From Acidaminobacter sp. (GTDB lineage: Bacteria; Bacillota; Clostridia; Peptostreptococcales; Acidaminobacteraceae), in NCBI RefSeq assembly GCF_030247605.1, contig NZ_JAOTSB010000011.1, positions 22,386-86,385 of the forward strand: 64,000 nucleotides of DNA, in the 5' to 3' direction. The position numbers and the translations under genes are program-made. Shown here in pieces: positions 26,369-35,953 of the stretch (its first letter is position 1; each line of letters begins with the position of its first letter). The notes under the pieces were generated by a model that was given only the letters and a program-made list of their open reading frames with translations, was not told the origin of the DNA and searched no databases.

Positions 26369-27484
26369 TTACCCTTGAATGATGTCCTCGATCTCCCTGG
26401 CAATATTATCAATGTCAAAAAACGCATCAAATGTTTCTCTGAGATTTGCAGGATTATAATCAAGCCCAGCCATTTGCTCCAGCGTAGAATGAATAGTCTC
26501 ACCGACACCCTCAGGTGTCATTTCACTGATAAAGAACCCGTTTTTCCCTTCAACGACATATTCGTCAAAGCAGCCTACACGATTAACAATAACAGGTTTA
26601 TAATAGTAATTTGCGATTTGAATAGTCTGTGTCCCTGTCGCGTCTCGATATGGCAGAATCACAGCCCTGGATTTCACTATGTATTCTGCTAATGCTCTGT
26701 TAGATATATAATCATCCAAAAAAGTAATACTTGGATCCTGTGCCGCTGCCTTTTTAACTTCTTCCTTCAACTCACCGCGACCACCAATAATCACTATTCT
26801 TACAGATCTGCCTGTCGTGTGTAGGTATTGGTTAGCTTGAAGCAATAAATCCACACCTTTATAGGCTTCCAGTCTGCCATAAAAAATCAGGTCATATTCC
26901 AGAGCTGCATTATGCTGCTCTGCCACTTGCCTCAAATCCTGAAATTCCATGACTGACATGCTGGGCAACCGTACCGAGACCAGCTTTGCCTCCTTAAAAA
27001 TCGGATGGATTTCGACTATCTCTGATTTTGCCTTTTCATAAGATAGAATACAGGTGGCTTTCCTCGCGTAAAACGGGTAGGCGAATCTCCTTATAAACCT
27101 AATGATCTTTTGTTCTCCCGAATGGTGCTTAGGATCATGAATGAAAACCGTCGTCTTAATTTTTCTTAGTGTTGGGATCATCAAGTGAACAAGATTGGGC
27201 CATTCGCTATCACTGTAAATAAATATTCCTTCAACGGTCTCCTGCTTGGCCAATTGAGCCAGTCTTATGTAAAAGCTTAAACAGTATAATTTGGAGGCTA
27301 TTTTGCCCTTATTTCTGAAGTGCTCAAACACCAGACTATGGATCTCTGAATCAAATTCCTCAGATTTGCATAGTCCAGGAATGATGGCGATCAGCTCTTT
27401 TTTATTGTGGAAATGGTTGATCAATCCCACATAGCCATCCACAATGGCGTTTCTGTTGTTCGAAGCGCAAATTGTCATTATCAT
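26369..27484 (-). CDS. GT4-like glycosyltransferase
   Basis: A 371-residue GT-B-fold enzyme. The C-terminal donor domain is clear: DLIFYGRLEAYKGVDLLLQA, IIGGRGELKEEV, and VILPYRDATGTQTIQIA with the later PVIVNRVG. I choose ATG 27484 because it has a GGGGAGG ribosome site and directly starts the first beta strand (MIMTICASNNRN). An alternative ATG at 27532 with GAGGTTTTT would add 16 residues. It is part of a minus-strand run from the GT4 at 34110 down to the epimerase. Donor and acceptor are unknown. Confidence 0.87.
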   Translation of the reverse strand: MIMTICASNNRNAIVDGYVGLINHFHNKKELIAIIPGLCKSEEFDSEIHSLVFEHFRNKGKIASKLYCLSFYIRLAQLAKQETVEGIFIYSDSEWPNLVHLMIPTLRKIKTTVFIHDPKHHSGEQKIIRFIRRFAYPFYARKATCILSYEKAKSEIVEIHPIFKEAKLVSVRLPSMSVMEFQDLRQVAEQHNAALEYDLIFYGRLEAYKGVDLLLQANQYLHTTGRSVRIVIIGGRGELKEEVKKAAAQDPSITFLDDYISNRALAEYIVKSRAVILPYRDATGTQTIQIANYYYKPVIVNRVGCFDEYVVEGKNGFFISEMTPEGVGETIHSTLEQMAGLDYNPANLRETFDAFFDIDNIAREIEDIIQG

Positions 27485-27539
27485 GGCATTAACCTCCCCA
27501 AACCAAACTTTGGGAATATCACGCAAGGACATAAAAACC

Positions 27540-28712
27540 TCAACGCATAATCTTTTCCAGGCTTAGAACAGCATCAATTTCTCTGGCAGCCGCTTCATTG
27601 AATCCTTGTGCGTAACTATAGCCAGAATCTGCGATTCTTGCAAGCTGGGCTTCATCCTTCATTAGACCAACAATGGCCTTCGCGCATTCTTCGGGCTCGT
27701 CCGCTACAATAAAATGAGTGTTACCGGCACAATCAAGCCCTTCAGCCCCATTGGAAGAGGTGACAAGGGCCCTGTGGAAGGCCAATGCTTCAACGTTTTT
27801 GATTTTTAGGCCTGTTCCTTTTGAAATTGGATTGATCACAATGTCAGCCATGGCATATGCGGTCTCCAGTGTTTCAACAATGCCAATCATTCTGATGCCA
27901 GCTGCTTCAACCTGAAGGTGATTACAGACGCTGCCAGCTATAATGAGCTCAGCGTCGCTAACTTCGCGCCTGACCATCGGAAAAATCTCTTTGATAAAAT
28001 GTTGAATAGTCATGATATTTAAATCATTGCCTGAGGCAAGGAACAGCATTGCTTTCGGATTCGAAAGAGGCAATTTGCTGAGCGTTACATGATGCCCAAT
28101 GACGCTCACCCGCCTCTGTCCCTCGATCAGATGCTCGAAGATCCTGCCTTCTTCCTCCTGGATGGCAATGATGACGTCAGCGCGAAGAAGGGCCTTTTTC
28201 TCGTCCTCACCTGATACAGAAAACCACCTGTATGGCATGTGATTTTGAATATAGAGTTTATAACGATCTGTAAATCTATCATGGGTATCTAAAACTTTTA
28301 GTTTTTCACATCCAAAGTGCTCAAGAATTCTGCTGAAAAATATGTACTCTACCCAAAGAACATCATAACCCCTCACTTGATCCAGATCCTTGACAAAGTT
28401 AACTGTCTTGATAGAACAATAATCATCTAATCCGTTGTTGACATAAAACATAAATTGTCTATCCGTAAACTTTTTTACAAATCGTCTTACAATGCTGAGG
28501 GGTGCTTCATTAAAATTGAATTCAACAGAGTGATAGTGACTGTCACCAACAAACAGTCGATCCTTATCTGTGTCACCTGCCTCCATGATCACATTCAGAA
28601 AATCGACTTCATGACCTGCTAATTGAATAGCGTGGCAAAGACTTCTAACACGGGCTCTGTTTCCCTGATTGGAGGGGTGCATTGGACATGGTGAGATCAT
28701 CAGAATTTTCAC
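27540..28712 (-). CDS. Glycosyltransferase, GT4-like, in the polysaccharide locus
   Basis: A 390-residue GT-B-type protein. The N-terminal strand is VKILMISPCPMHPSNQGNRA, as in sugar transferases that start with a glycine/asparagine loop. The C-terminal domain has ADIVINPISKGTGLKIKNVE, a GT4 donor-site signature in which Glu follows a KxKN loop. I start at GTG 28712 with GGGGGG upstream. This overlaps the end of the polymerase gene by 68 bp, suggesting coupled translation. A longer frame reaching 28772 lacks a ribosome site. Confidence 0.87.
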   Translation of the reverse strand: MKILMISPCPMHPSNQGNRARVRSLCHAIQLAGHEVDFLNVIMEAGDTDKDRLFVGDSHYHSVEFNFNEAPLSIVRRFVKKFTDRQFMFYVNNGLDDYCSIKTVNFVKDLDQVRGYDVLWVEYIFFSRILEHFGCEKLKVLDTHDRFTDRYKLYIQNHMPYRWFSVSGEDEKKALLRADVIIAIQEEEGRIFEHLIEGQRRVSVIGHHVTLSKLPLSNPKAMLFLASGNDLNIMTIQHFIKEIFPMVRREVSDAELIIAGSVCNHLQVEAAGIRMIGIVETLETAYAMADIVINPISKGTGLKIKNVEALAFHRALVTSSNGAEGLDCAGNTHFIVADEPEECAKAIVGLMKDEAQLARIADSGYSYAQGFNEAAAREIDAVLSLEKIMR

Positions 28713-30141
28713 TGCTAAGAGCCCCCCTTTCGTTCTCAAAGGCTTTTCTATACTCGAATTCCATAAAGACATAGATCAGTCCTACATAAAACAATGCCAT
28801 TGTTTCCTGAAAAAAGTAAACCATCACACAATTTATCAAAACTGCACCGTTACACAGAAGTGGGAAAAAAACATTCCGGTTTTTCTTGTAGATCCACCAT
28901 GAAATTTGTAGTGATTTAAACGTCAGTTGAAGCGAGACAAGGCTCCCAAGAAAACCATACTGATAGGTGTACCCAACAATCCCAACATCCACCATATAAT
29001 GCCAAAGTCGTCTTCCTGATACAAACAACGCTTCCGGATAATCTATATTAAGGGATCCCCAACCAAATAACCAATGACCTTTCAGATTTTCCAAAAAATA
29101 TTTGACAGCATACGACCTGATTTCCAAATTCCCGGAAACTGTGACAATTTCCTCAATGGTCTCAAAAATAAAATCCAGTCGTGGTACATTGCCCATAAGA
29201 TAAAAGAATATTAACAGACTGGTTATTCCCAGCGTAAACCATAATAGAAAAGCCAGAATCCAACGCCTTGGGATTCTCCTCTGAAGGGTTGTCAATGCCA
29301 ATCCAATCAGTATCAGCGATGTCAAGGTAATAAAGCGGCTTTGAGATATTAAAAGAAAAGTGCCAAGTTGAATAAGCAGCGCCAGACCGTATAGAAAGCG
29401 CTTACTCTTCAGTTCTTTTCCCGGTCTGACTAAAAGCTCGTTCATAGTAATAAAGGCGCCAAACAGCATGAACACAGTGAATTCCGTGAAACGGATATTG
29501 CCGTATCGGTACCTGAAATCTGTAGACAGAAAAATTATTTTTGGATACAGAAAAGCCTGCAATATGTAAATTAAACCTGCCACTATTGAGCAGTAGATCA
29601 GCAAAGTCTTGAATTTCTCATATCGCTTCTGATCCTCAATGAGAAAACATCCAAAGAAATAGACAAGAATCAGAGAGGGTATCATGAGATTATAGATGCC
29701 CTTGATGAGTGGCTGGCCAATAGTGAAATAAGCAGTAAAGACTGAAATGATGTGATAGCCTATAAACAGCATCATGCTTTTGAAAAGTAAAAACTTGCTC
29801 TGTACTATTCTGGGAAGATACAAGATAAACACAACCAGCAAAAAGAAACCTGCAAGCTGTTTCAGATCGTAAATAAATATTAATCTTGATCGATCGAAAA
29901 TATAGAAGATATTCTCAACAATTAGAATTAAAGCTAAGAAGACCATTTCCCTGATTCTATGCGCCATAAGAAAATAAAGCAAAGTCGAAAGACCAAAAAA
30001 AGTCAGAATTCCAAAAATACCGTCTATAAGGAACATCACATAGGAGATCAGGAGAATAAGTGAAATTGCAAGCATTATGAACAATGGCCTATACCGCTTT
30101 GACAGCCTTAGAACTTTAACGATGATATATTCCATATGCAT
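28645..30141 (-). CDS. Polysaccharide polymerase (Wzy/O-antigen-ligase-like)
   Basis: A 498-residue integral membrane protein with roughly 12 hydrophobic helices and a larger extracytoplasmic loop near residues 330-385, the usual Wzy/WaaL layout. Sequence conservation in this class is low, so the call rests on topology, size and position between glycosyltransferase and flippase genes. It would join lipid-linked repeat units outside the membrane. The start ATG has an AAAGGAG site. Its A overlaps the TGA of the flippase gene, indicating translational coupling. Confidence 0.8.
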   Translation of the reverse strand: MHMEYIIVKVLRLSKRYRPLFIMLAISLILLISYVMFLIDGIFGILTFFGLSTLLYFLMAHRIREMVFLALILIVENIFYIFDRSRLIFIYDLKQLAGFFLLVVFILYLPRIVQSKFLLFKSMMLFIGYHIISVFTAYFTIGQPLIKGIYNLMIPSLILVYFFGCFLIEDQKRYEKFKTLLIYCSIVAGLIYILQAFLYPKIIFLSTDFRYRYGNIRFTEFTVFMLFGAFITMNELLVRPGKELKSKRFLYGLALLIQLGTFLLISQSRFITLTSLILIGLALTTLQRRIPRRWILAFLLWFTLGITSLLIFFYLMGNVPRLDFIFETIEEIVTVSGNLEIRSYAVKYFLENLKGHWLFGWGSLNIDYPEALFVSGRRLWHYMVDVGIVGYTYQYGFLGSLVSLQLTFKSLQISWWIYKKNRNVFFPLLCNGAVLINCVMVYFFQETMALFYVGLIYVFMEFEYRKAFENERGALSSENSDDLTMSNAPLQSGKQSPC

Positions 30142-31604
30142 CAGGCTCCTTTCAGCGAGGATAAGCCCTTAAGCACGACTTGAATCAGTGATTTGTCAAT
30201 TTGACCTGATGCGAAATAAGTGATAAAAGTTGTCAAAATATATAAGGTTCCATAAACAAAGAAGTTGAGGATATCTCCAAGCGGCAACAGTGTTGAGATC
30301 AAAGCAAAAATGGCTGCAATGGAACCAGAGGTCATCAGAATTTTTGCAAGGCGTTTAAATTCAAAAATGTCGGTGAACTTTGTCTTTGTGAATCTTGTAA
30401 CAGTAAATATTTCCATAAAATTAACAAAATATTGAATAACCACAGTTGCCACTGCAGCGCCAATCATCCCAAATATCCTTATTAGATACAGACTTAGGAT
30501 TATGTTGCCTACAATCCCCAAAAGGGAAATAACGGCAATATACTTTTTCTTATCAATCACCATTAACAGATGGCAATAGATGGCGAAAGTAATCATATAT
30601 CGCAGCAGATAGACCCTCATGATGGGTATGGAATCCAAATAGCGCTCAGAAAAAACAAAACGGACGTAGCCTTTAGTGAAAATCATGAACAGCCACATGA
30701 AGGTTATGAGAATCAGTGCCGTATTGGTCGCCGCGCCTCTCCACAGGAGCAGTCCATCTTCAAATGACTTTTCGGTGGTCTCCTTCGCAAGTTTTGGCAG
30801 TACGATTGAACCTACAGTGACCGTCAGCAATTGAACAATTGGGATGTTCATAGCACCATTGTTGTATATGGCGTAATCCTCTGTTGAGAAATTTGCGGAG
30901 ACAATCATTTGATCTACATAGACATTCAATGTAATCAGGATTAAGGAGACACCCATTGGAAATGAAAACCGAACCAATTCTTTTAGATACGGCCAGTTAA
31001 AATTGAACCTGAATGTTTCTTTCCTAAGGATAATTGTGAGCATCACAACGCTCTTTATCAGCTCAAACAGCGCAATCTCAACGATTAAATAAAATTCGCT
31101 TTTTGACAGCAGGATAATTATAACCGCAAAAGAATAGTGAATTGAATAGGATAAGACCTGAAGCTTTCCCATAAGAACAGCCTGTCCCGACCCAAAGTAA
31201 TAGCTTTCCAACAAACTTTCAAATGCATAAATCATAGTCAGTGCCGCTATCACCGGCATATAATCGTTCAGGAGATCATTGTTCATAAAATTACTCAACG
31301 ATGTCCTGGAAAGCAAAAGAATAAAAGCTGCCGGAAGGATAACCAGGATCTTGATAACGAACATGTTGGTAATGAGTTGATTGCGCTTGATAGTGTCAAT
31401 GATTCGATAGTTGTAGGAGATTGTCTCATTCATGCCAAGAAGCAGGATTAGATTGATGGTATTCGCGACTAAAAGGGCCTGCCTATAGGTTCCATATTGA
31501 TTTTCAGTAAGGAATCTGGATATGAACATAACAAACACAAGTGCCAAAACGCTCTGATAAGCCTTGCCAAACAAACTGAAAGCAGACTCCTTCAATAGTG
31601 TCAT
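30141..31604 (-). CDS. Polysaccharide flippase (Wzx family)
   Basis: A 487-residue membrane protein with 12-14 hydrophobic helices, of the MOP/polysaccharide-transport family that moves lipid-linked repeat units across the membrane. The N-terminal FGKAYQSVLALVFVMFISRFLTENQYGTYRQ is diagnostic of Wzx-type proteins (helix 1 then an xYGxYR turn). ATG 31604 is preferred, with GTAGGGAG about 7 nt upstream, over a start at 31634. It lies between the chain-length gene and the polymerase gene. Confidence 0.9.
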   Translation of the reverse strand: MTLLKESAFSLFGKAYQSVLALVFVMFISRFLTENQYGTYRQALLVANTINLILLLGMNETISYNYRIIDTIKRNQLITNMFVIKILVILPAAFILLLSRTSLSNFMNNDLLNDYMPVIAALTMIYAFESLLESYYFGSGQAVLMGKLQVLSYSIHYSFAVIIILLSKSEFYLIVEIALFELIKSVVMLTIILRKETFRFNFNWPYLKELVRFSFPMGVSLILITLNVYVDQMIVSANFSTEDYAIYNNGAMNIPIVQLLTVTVGSIVLPKLAKETTEKSFEDGLLLWRGAATNTALILITFMWLFMIFTKGYVRFVFSERYLDSIPIMRVYLLRYMITFAIYCHLLMVIDKKKYIAVISLLGIVGNIILSLYLIRIFGMIGAAVATVVIQYFVNFMEIFTVTRFTKTKFTDIFEFKRLAKILMTSGSIAAIFALISTLLPLGDILNFFVYGTLYILTTFITYFASGQIDKSLIQVVLKGLSSLKGA

Positions 31605-31689
31605 GATGCTCCCTACCTTCTGCAATCTTGCCACACTTTGACTGTTATATAAGGATCACCTATTCAACAGCATTGCCGTGAAGGCGCCC

Positions 31690-32976
31690 TTATTCTTGGA
31701 AGGCAATTCCTAGGAATCGTACATCCTGTTCTTCGAAATTCGACACAATATAACGCACCTTGCTGCGACTGGAATTATTGGATGCCGCTAATATGACAGG
31801 ACCTTTTTTAGCCAGGCTGCTGAGCAGGCGTTCCTCTGTGCTGATACTTACAATTACCAGATCATAAGTCTTTTCAATCTCATCAAGGAGTGTGTCAAAC
31901 TTTTCCACTGTCTCTGAATTGAAACCAATGCGGTTATCCGTCCCAATCAATATGTCAAAGGAATAGGATACGTTTCGAATCAGCTTTGACAAAGGCTCAT
32001 TCTGAAGAAGTGCTTTTATAAGCCTGTTTTCATGGCCATAACTATAGGTTAATATGCTGCTGAAGGGTTCTGAGGGATTAACTGGAATAAACAAAGTTTT
32101 TTCAAAGGTTTTTCCCATATAATGAGCCAGCGTCAAAGCAAAAGCCTCATTTTTGCCTGTTTCATCACAGGTAAGCACAGTGCAGAATCTCTGTCTGTTT
32201 TGCTCAGTGTCATTCAGGACATTCTGCCAGACTTTATGATAATCCTCATTGTTCATGGTATTCAGAAGGTGCATGATATTTCTCTTTTTCATGTTGTATT
32301 TCGAATAGCTCAGTACCTTTTTCCCGGTAATGATTTCAGCCTCAATATAGGTCTTGAGCTCCCCGTTCACAAGAAACTTAACGAGAATAACGCTCATTCC
32401 AATGAATGCTCCCAAAATCGCGCCAAGAAGGATCAGCATAACCTTATTGGGTGCGACTGGCTCTTGAGACAAATATGAGCTATCCACATTTTCCACTGTT
32501 GAAATGCGAACAATTTTTGCCGCTTCCCGGGATAAAATACTTTCAATTCGCTTTGAAATACTCATGGCAAACTCAGTATTCGAGCTGTCATAACCCACTT
32601 TAAAAAAAGTGGAGTCAGTATTAATTTCCATGTACAAATTCTCAAGGTATTCCTCCATGGTCAGGTCGTCAATATTTATTTCAACGCCTGGTACAGCCTT
32701 GACCTCATTAAAAAAACTCCGACTCCCAATAAGCTGCTCAATATCCAAAAGCAGAAGATTATAGAATTCGAACTCATTAATGGTAAAGAAAGCACTATTC
32801 AACTCAGATTTGTTTAAGTAATAGGTCGCGCTCACTCTATAGACAGGAGACAGGTTCGCGATTAGAATCACCGCCATGGCTGCACCCACGACCATTGAAA
32901 CTCCAGCGATCCAAAGATTCTTGAAAAAGTACAGGAAATCATTCGCCCAATTTCTATCCTCGTATGACTTTTCCAT
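31690..32976 (-). CDS. Wzz-type chain-length protein with degenerate BY-kinase-like domain
   Basis: A 428-residue protein. The Wzz part has two membrane helices (about 22-42 and 178-200) around an extracytoplasmic helical region, as in polysaccharide co-polymerases that set chain length. The C-terminal half (about 230-428) looks like a bacterial tyrosine kinase P-loop fold but has lost its catalytic signatures. The Walker A position reads CDETGKNEAFALTLA, the A' position LFIPVNPSEP lacks the aspartates, and the Walker B position is LVIVSIS. No Tyr cluster ends the protein. It is probably a structural, not enzymatic, module. It belongs to the minus-strand polysaccharide run. Confidence 0.85.
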   Translation of the reverse strand: MEKSYEDRNWANDFLYFFKNLWIAGVSMVVGAAMAVILIANLSPVYRVSATYYLNKSELNSAFFTINEFEFYNLLLLDIEQLIGSRSFFNEVKAVPGVEINIDDLTMEEYLENLYMEINTDSTFFKVGYDSSNTEFAMSISKRIESILSREAAKIVRISTVENVDSSYLSQEPVAPNKVMLILLGAILGAFIGMSVILVKFLVNGELKTYIEAEIITGKKVLSYSKYNMKKRNIMHLLNTMNNEDYHKVWQNVLNDTEQNRQRFCTVLTCDETGKNEAFALTLAHYMGKTFEKTLFIPVNPSEPFSSILTYSYGHENRLIKALLQNEPLSKLIRNVSYSFDILIGTDNRIGFNSETVEKFDTLLDEIEKTYDLVIVSISTEERLLSSLAKKGPVILAASNNSSRSKVRYIVSNFEEQDVRFLGIAFQE

Positions 32977-33015
32977 AGCTGCCCCTCCTATCAGACCTGC
33001 TGCTATAATCTCAGG

Positions 33016-34110
33016 TTAGAACACAGATTTATAAACATTCTCCGTATCTGCTGCTACAGCATCCCAGGAAAATCTCCCTTTGATGTAATTAATGGTTTCC
33101 TGATCATCATAACCGTTTTTTGAAGTTAGAAGTCTTTCCAGACAGTCCCTTAAATCCTCTGCATCTCTGCTTCGGAAGGTATAGCCATGATCGCCCAATA
33201 CAGCCTTATTTTCCTCAATATCACTGGTCAGACAAAGCGTACCATAACTCATAGCTTCCAGGAGTGAAATTGGAAGGCCTTCTACAGTAGAGGGCAGCAC
33301 ATAGAGATAAGCATGACCGAAGAGCGCTTCCAGAAGCTCACCTTCGACAAATCCAGTGAATAGAATTTGGGGGTTGTCCTCCGCCTGACGATTAACTTCT
33401 TTCAAATACTGATCAGAATGGCTGGCCCCACCCGCGATTACCAGCTTCTTGTCAGTCTTCAGGCCTTTAAACGCCTCAATTAGCAAATGAAGGCCTTTTT
33501 CCGGAACTATCCTGCTCAGAAAAAGTATGTAGGATTCCTCTTCCAGTCCAAATTTCTCAAGCAGGATCTCTGCCGATGGTTTCGGCTTCACATAGACTCC
33601 ATTCGGAATATACCTGGGTACTTTGCGGTACTTCTCTTCAAAGTATGGAAGAAGTGTTTCGCTGACGCTGATTGTCTGATTAGCAAACCGCACACCGATC
33701 TGCTCGCCCAGCTTTAGAATCAGCTTTGTCAGTCTTCCCCATTTTTCCCGCTTCCAATCAAGACCGTGCACCGTACAAATCACTTTACGACCAAAAAATC
33801 TGGGAAGAAATGCAAATAAGGATGGTCCAAGCGCATGGAAATGAACGAGCTCTGCCCCTGATTTCAAAGCATGGATAGTAGCGGCTGCTGTATAACTGAT
33901 GGTGTCAAAGTGCTTTGTGTTCACACTTGAAATATGTACGATCCGCATACCCTTGTAGTCATCCAGGATCTCGCTGCAATAATCACCTCTGGCGTAAATT
34001 ATAAGTTCATGCCCAAATTGGGCGAGCCGGCATCCAATTTCTTCCACATGTATTTCGATCCCTCCCGCTCGAGAGGGCATTCCTTTTTGACCGATCATGG
34101 CAATTTTCAA
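33016..34110 (-). CDS. Family 4 glycosyltransferase with DUF1972-type N-terminus
   Basis: A 364-residue GT-B enzyme. MKIAMIGQKGMPSRAGGIE is the typical opening of DUF1972/GT4 enzymes in capsule loci. The C-terminal donor domain has YILFLSRIVPEKGLHLLIEAF and the EX7E-like PSTVEGLPISLLEAMSYG (about 285-302). The ribosome site GGAGG precedes the ATG. It starts the minus-strand run, about 100 nt downstream of a GGGTATAAA element. Acceptor and donor are unknown. It holds the only copy (33572) of the 9-mer GCCGATGGT in the 10-45 kb region. Confidence 0.92.
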   Translation of the reverse strand: MKIAMIGQKGMPSRAGGIEIHVEEIGCRLAQFGHELIIYARGDYCSEILDDYKGMRIVHISSVNTKHFDTISYTAAATIHALKSGAELVHFHALGPSLFAFLPRFFGRKVICTVHGLDWKREKWGRLTKLILKLGEQIGVRFANQTISVSETLLPYFEEKYRKVPRYIPNGVYVKPKPSAEILLEKFGLEEESYILFLSRIVPEKGLHLLIEAFKGLKTDKKLVIAGGASHSDQYLKEVNRQAEDNPQILFTGFVEGELLEALFGHAYLYVLPSTVEGLPISLLEAMSYGTLCLTSDIEENKAVLGDHGYTFRSRDAEDLRDCLERLLTSKNGYDDQETINYIKGRFSWDAVAADTENVYKSVF

Positions 34111-34208
34111 TCACATAACCTCCTCAAAGGAAATCCAGAATTTAGAATTGTTTTAAATGGGTACAATAGTCTTAGAATAGAACATTCATAAAGTGCTTTG
34201 TTTTCTCA

Positions 34209-34217
34209 TTTATACCC
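34209..34217 (-). promoter_or_regulatory. GGGTATAAA promoter-like element of the minus-strand polysaccharide run
   Basis: The minus strand reads GTTTGTGACAAAGGGTATAA in the 34111-34406 divergent region, about 100 nt before the GT4 start. The rest of this region holds an imperfect CGGAAGA/TCTTCCG dyad (34302-34308, 34342-34348) in front of the plus-strand sugar transferase gene. Confidence 0.45.
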
Positions 34218-34406
34218 TTTGTCACAAACTTCATAATCATAATTCACGAATAAATAACCTGTAATTGCCAGTCATTGGCCGGTTACTCAACCAGAATCAA
34301 ACGGAAGACCATTTTTATGAGATGGATCTGGAACCAGAGACTCTTCCGAAGGCTTAAAACAATGGCACTTTCTTGATTTATTATGCAGCTTTCGTGAGGT
34401 GATCCT

Positions 34407-35816
34407 ATGCTGCGTTGGAGAAGAAAAATAAGATATATGGCTTATATCATAATAGATATTCTTACTATTCTCTGCGCACTGCTGCTGTTCAAATCTCTGT
34501 TCAGAGGCTCTGCTGTGTCTTTGGATGAATTGAGTTCGCTTGAGTTTATTGGTCTTTGGAGTCTGGTGTCCACTATATATGTCACCCTCTTTTATTTGAC
34601 CAGCCTATATGAGAATATCATTGAGGCTGAAGGAAAGTTCACTGGAAGAATTCTGATGAAAACGGCCGCATGCAGCGTCCTCGCGATCCTTCTTATTCAC
34701 ATTTCAACTGCCGCCTTCAAGGCGCCTATTACCTATAAATGCGTTGTGCTCTTAGTCTCCTTAATACTAATCCTTCAAACGCTTTCCAGAGCGGTGCTTA
34801 AATACATTGAATTTGGAAAGAGTGAAGCCATTCAAACCAGGAATATTTTGGTTATTGGCGCTTCAGACGTGGGCAGAAGATATGTCGCGGAAATACAAAA
34901 ACACAGTTATTTAAATCTTAATATAATTGGATACGTAAAGATCCTCGACTCTGATGTTTATGATGACCTTAAGGACTTAGGGACGCTGGAGCACCTGGAT
35001 CAGATCACCTCCACGCAAGTCGTCGACGAACTGGCAGTGGTTAAGCCGCTTTCCTTTGATCCAAGGATTAAAGGAAAGCTTAATCAGTGCCAGTGCACGG
35101 GCATAACGATTACTATGGTACTGGAGCTTCAAAATACTGACTTGACAAAAGCAGATGTGGCTATGGTAGGCAAAATCCCAGTTCTCAAATTTCACTTAGT
35201 CAGCCTCAATGAAGGACAACTTTTTTTAAAGAGACTGCTTGACGTTTCCGGCGCCTTGGTTGGCATGCTGCTGTTCGGATTCGCGTTTCTGATCTTTGCG
35301 CCTTTGATCAAACTGGAATCACCCGGACCTGTCATCTTCAGGCAAGAGAGAGTAGGTAAAAACGGTAGAGTCTTCACCATGTGGAAATTCAGGTCCATGG
35401 TCAATGACGCAGAGTCCCACAAGGATGAGTTGATGGAGAGTAATGAAATGAATGGCCATATATTTAAAATTGAAAATGATCCGCGTGTAACAAGAGTGGG
35501 TGCCTTTCTCAGAAAGAGCAGCATTGATGAGCTTCCTCAGTTTTTCAATGTTCTGAGGGGCGATATGTCCCTGGTAGGAACAAGACCGCCAACAGTAGAT
35601 GAATATAGGGCATATGAATCCTCCCAGCGCTGCAGGTTGAGTATCACGCCTGGTTTGACGGGGATCTGGCAGATCAGCGGGAGATCGGATATCAAAGATT
35701 TCGAGGAAATCGTCAAAATGGATATTGAGTACATCTCGAACTGGTCTTTGCTTTTGGATTTGCACGTCATCCTTAAAACCTTTGGCGTTGTCCTGAGCGG
35801 ACGAGGTTCAAGCTAA
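34407..35816 (+). CDS. Polyprenyl glycosylphosphotransferase (initiating sugar transferase)
   Basis: A 469-residue protein of the WbaP/WcaJ-like class. It has about four membrane helices (residues 10-120), a Rossmann-like domain with NILVIGASDVGRRY (about 147-160), one re-entrant helix near 280, and a cytoplasmic catalytic domain. Catalytic-domain signatures are FRQERVGKNGRVFTMWKFRS (about 311-330) and SIDELPQFFNVLRGDMSLVG (about 371-390). It loads the first sugar-1-phosphate on undecaprenyl phosphate to begin each repeat unit. It is transcribed opposite to the run at 33016 and ends in its own terminator. The sugar is not deducible. Confidence 0.94.
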   Translation: MLRWRRKIRYMAYIIIDILTILCALLLFKSLFRGSAVSLDELSSLEFIGLWSLVSTIYVTLFYLTSLYENIIEAEGKFTGRILMKTAACSVLAILLIHISTAAFKAPITYKCVVLLVSLILILQTLSRAVLKYIEFGKSEAIQTRNILVIGASDVGRRYVAEIQKHSYLNLNIIGYVKILDSDVYDDLKDLGTLEHLDQITSTQVVDELAVVKPLSFDPRIKGKLNQCQCTGITITMVLELQNTDLTKADVAMVGKIPVLKFHLVSLNEGQLFLKRLLDVSGALVGMLLFGFAFLIFAPLIKLESPGPVIFRQERVGKNGRVFTMWKFRSMVNDAESHKDELMESNEMNGHIFKIENDPRVTRVGAFLRKSSIDELPQFFNVLRGDMSLVGTRPPTVDEYRAYESSQRCRLSITPGLTGIWQISGRSDIKDFEEIVKMDIEYISNWSLLLDLHVILKTFGVVLSGRGSS

Positions 35817-35844
35817 TCTGTCCAATGCGCCGCATCCATTCAAA

Positions 35845-35887
35845 AAGGAGTTGTCAAAATGATTCAGTATCATCCTGACAACTCCTT
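35845..35887 (+). terminator. Terminator after the sugar transferase gene
   Basis: Perfect 12-bp arms AAGGAGTTGTCA (35845-35856) and TGACAACTCCTT (35876-35887). T-tract is weak on the right, A-run on the left. Confidence 0.75.
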
Positions 35888-35953
35888 ATCCATCTCTTTG
35901 ATCAGATACCGGCTCGTTTCACCGTCTGTTTATTAAAGATCGAAATAATACTT

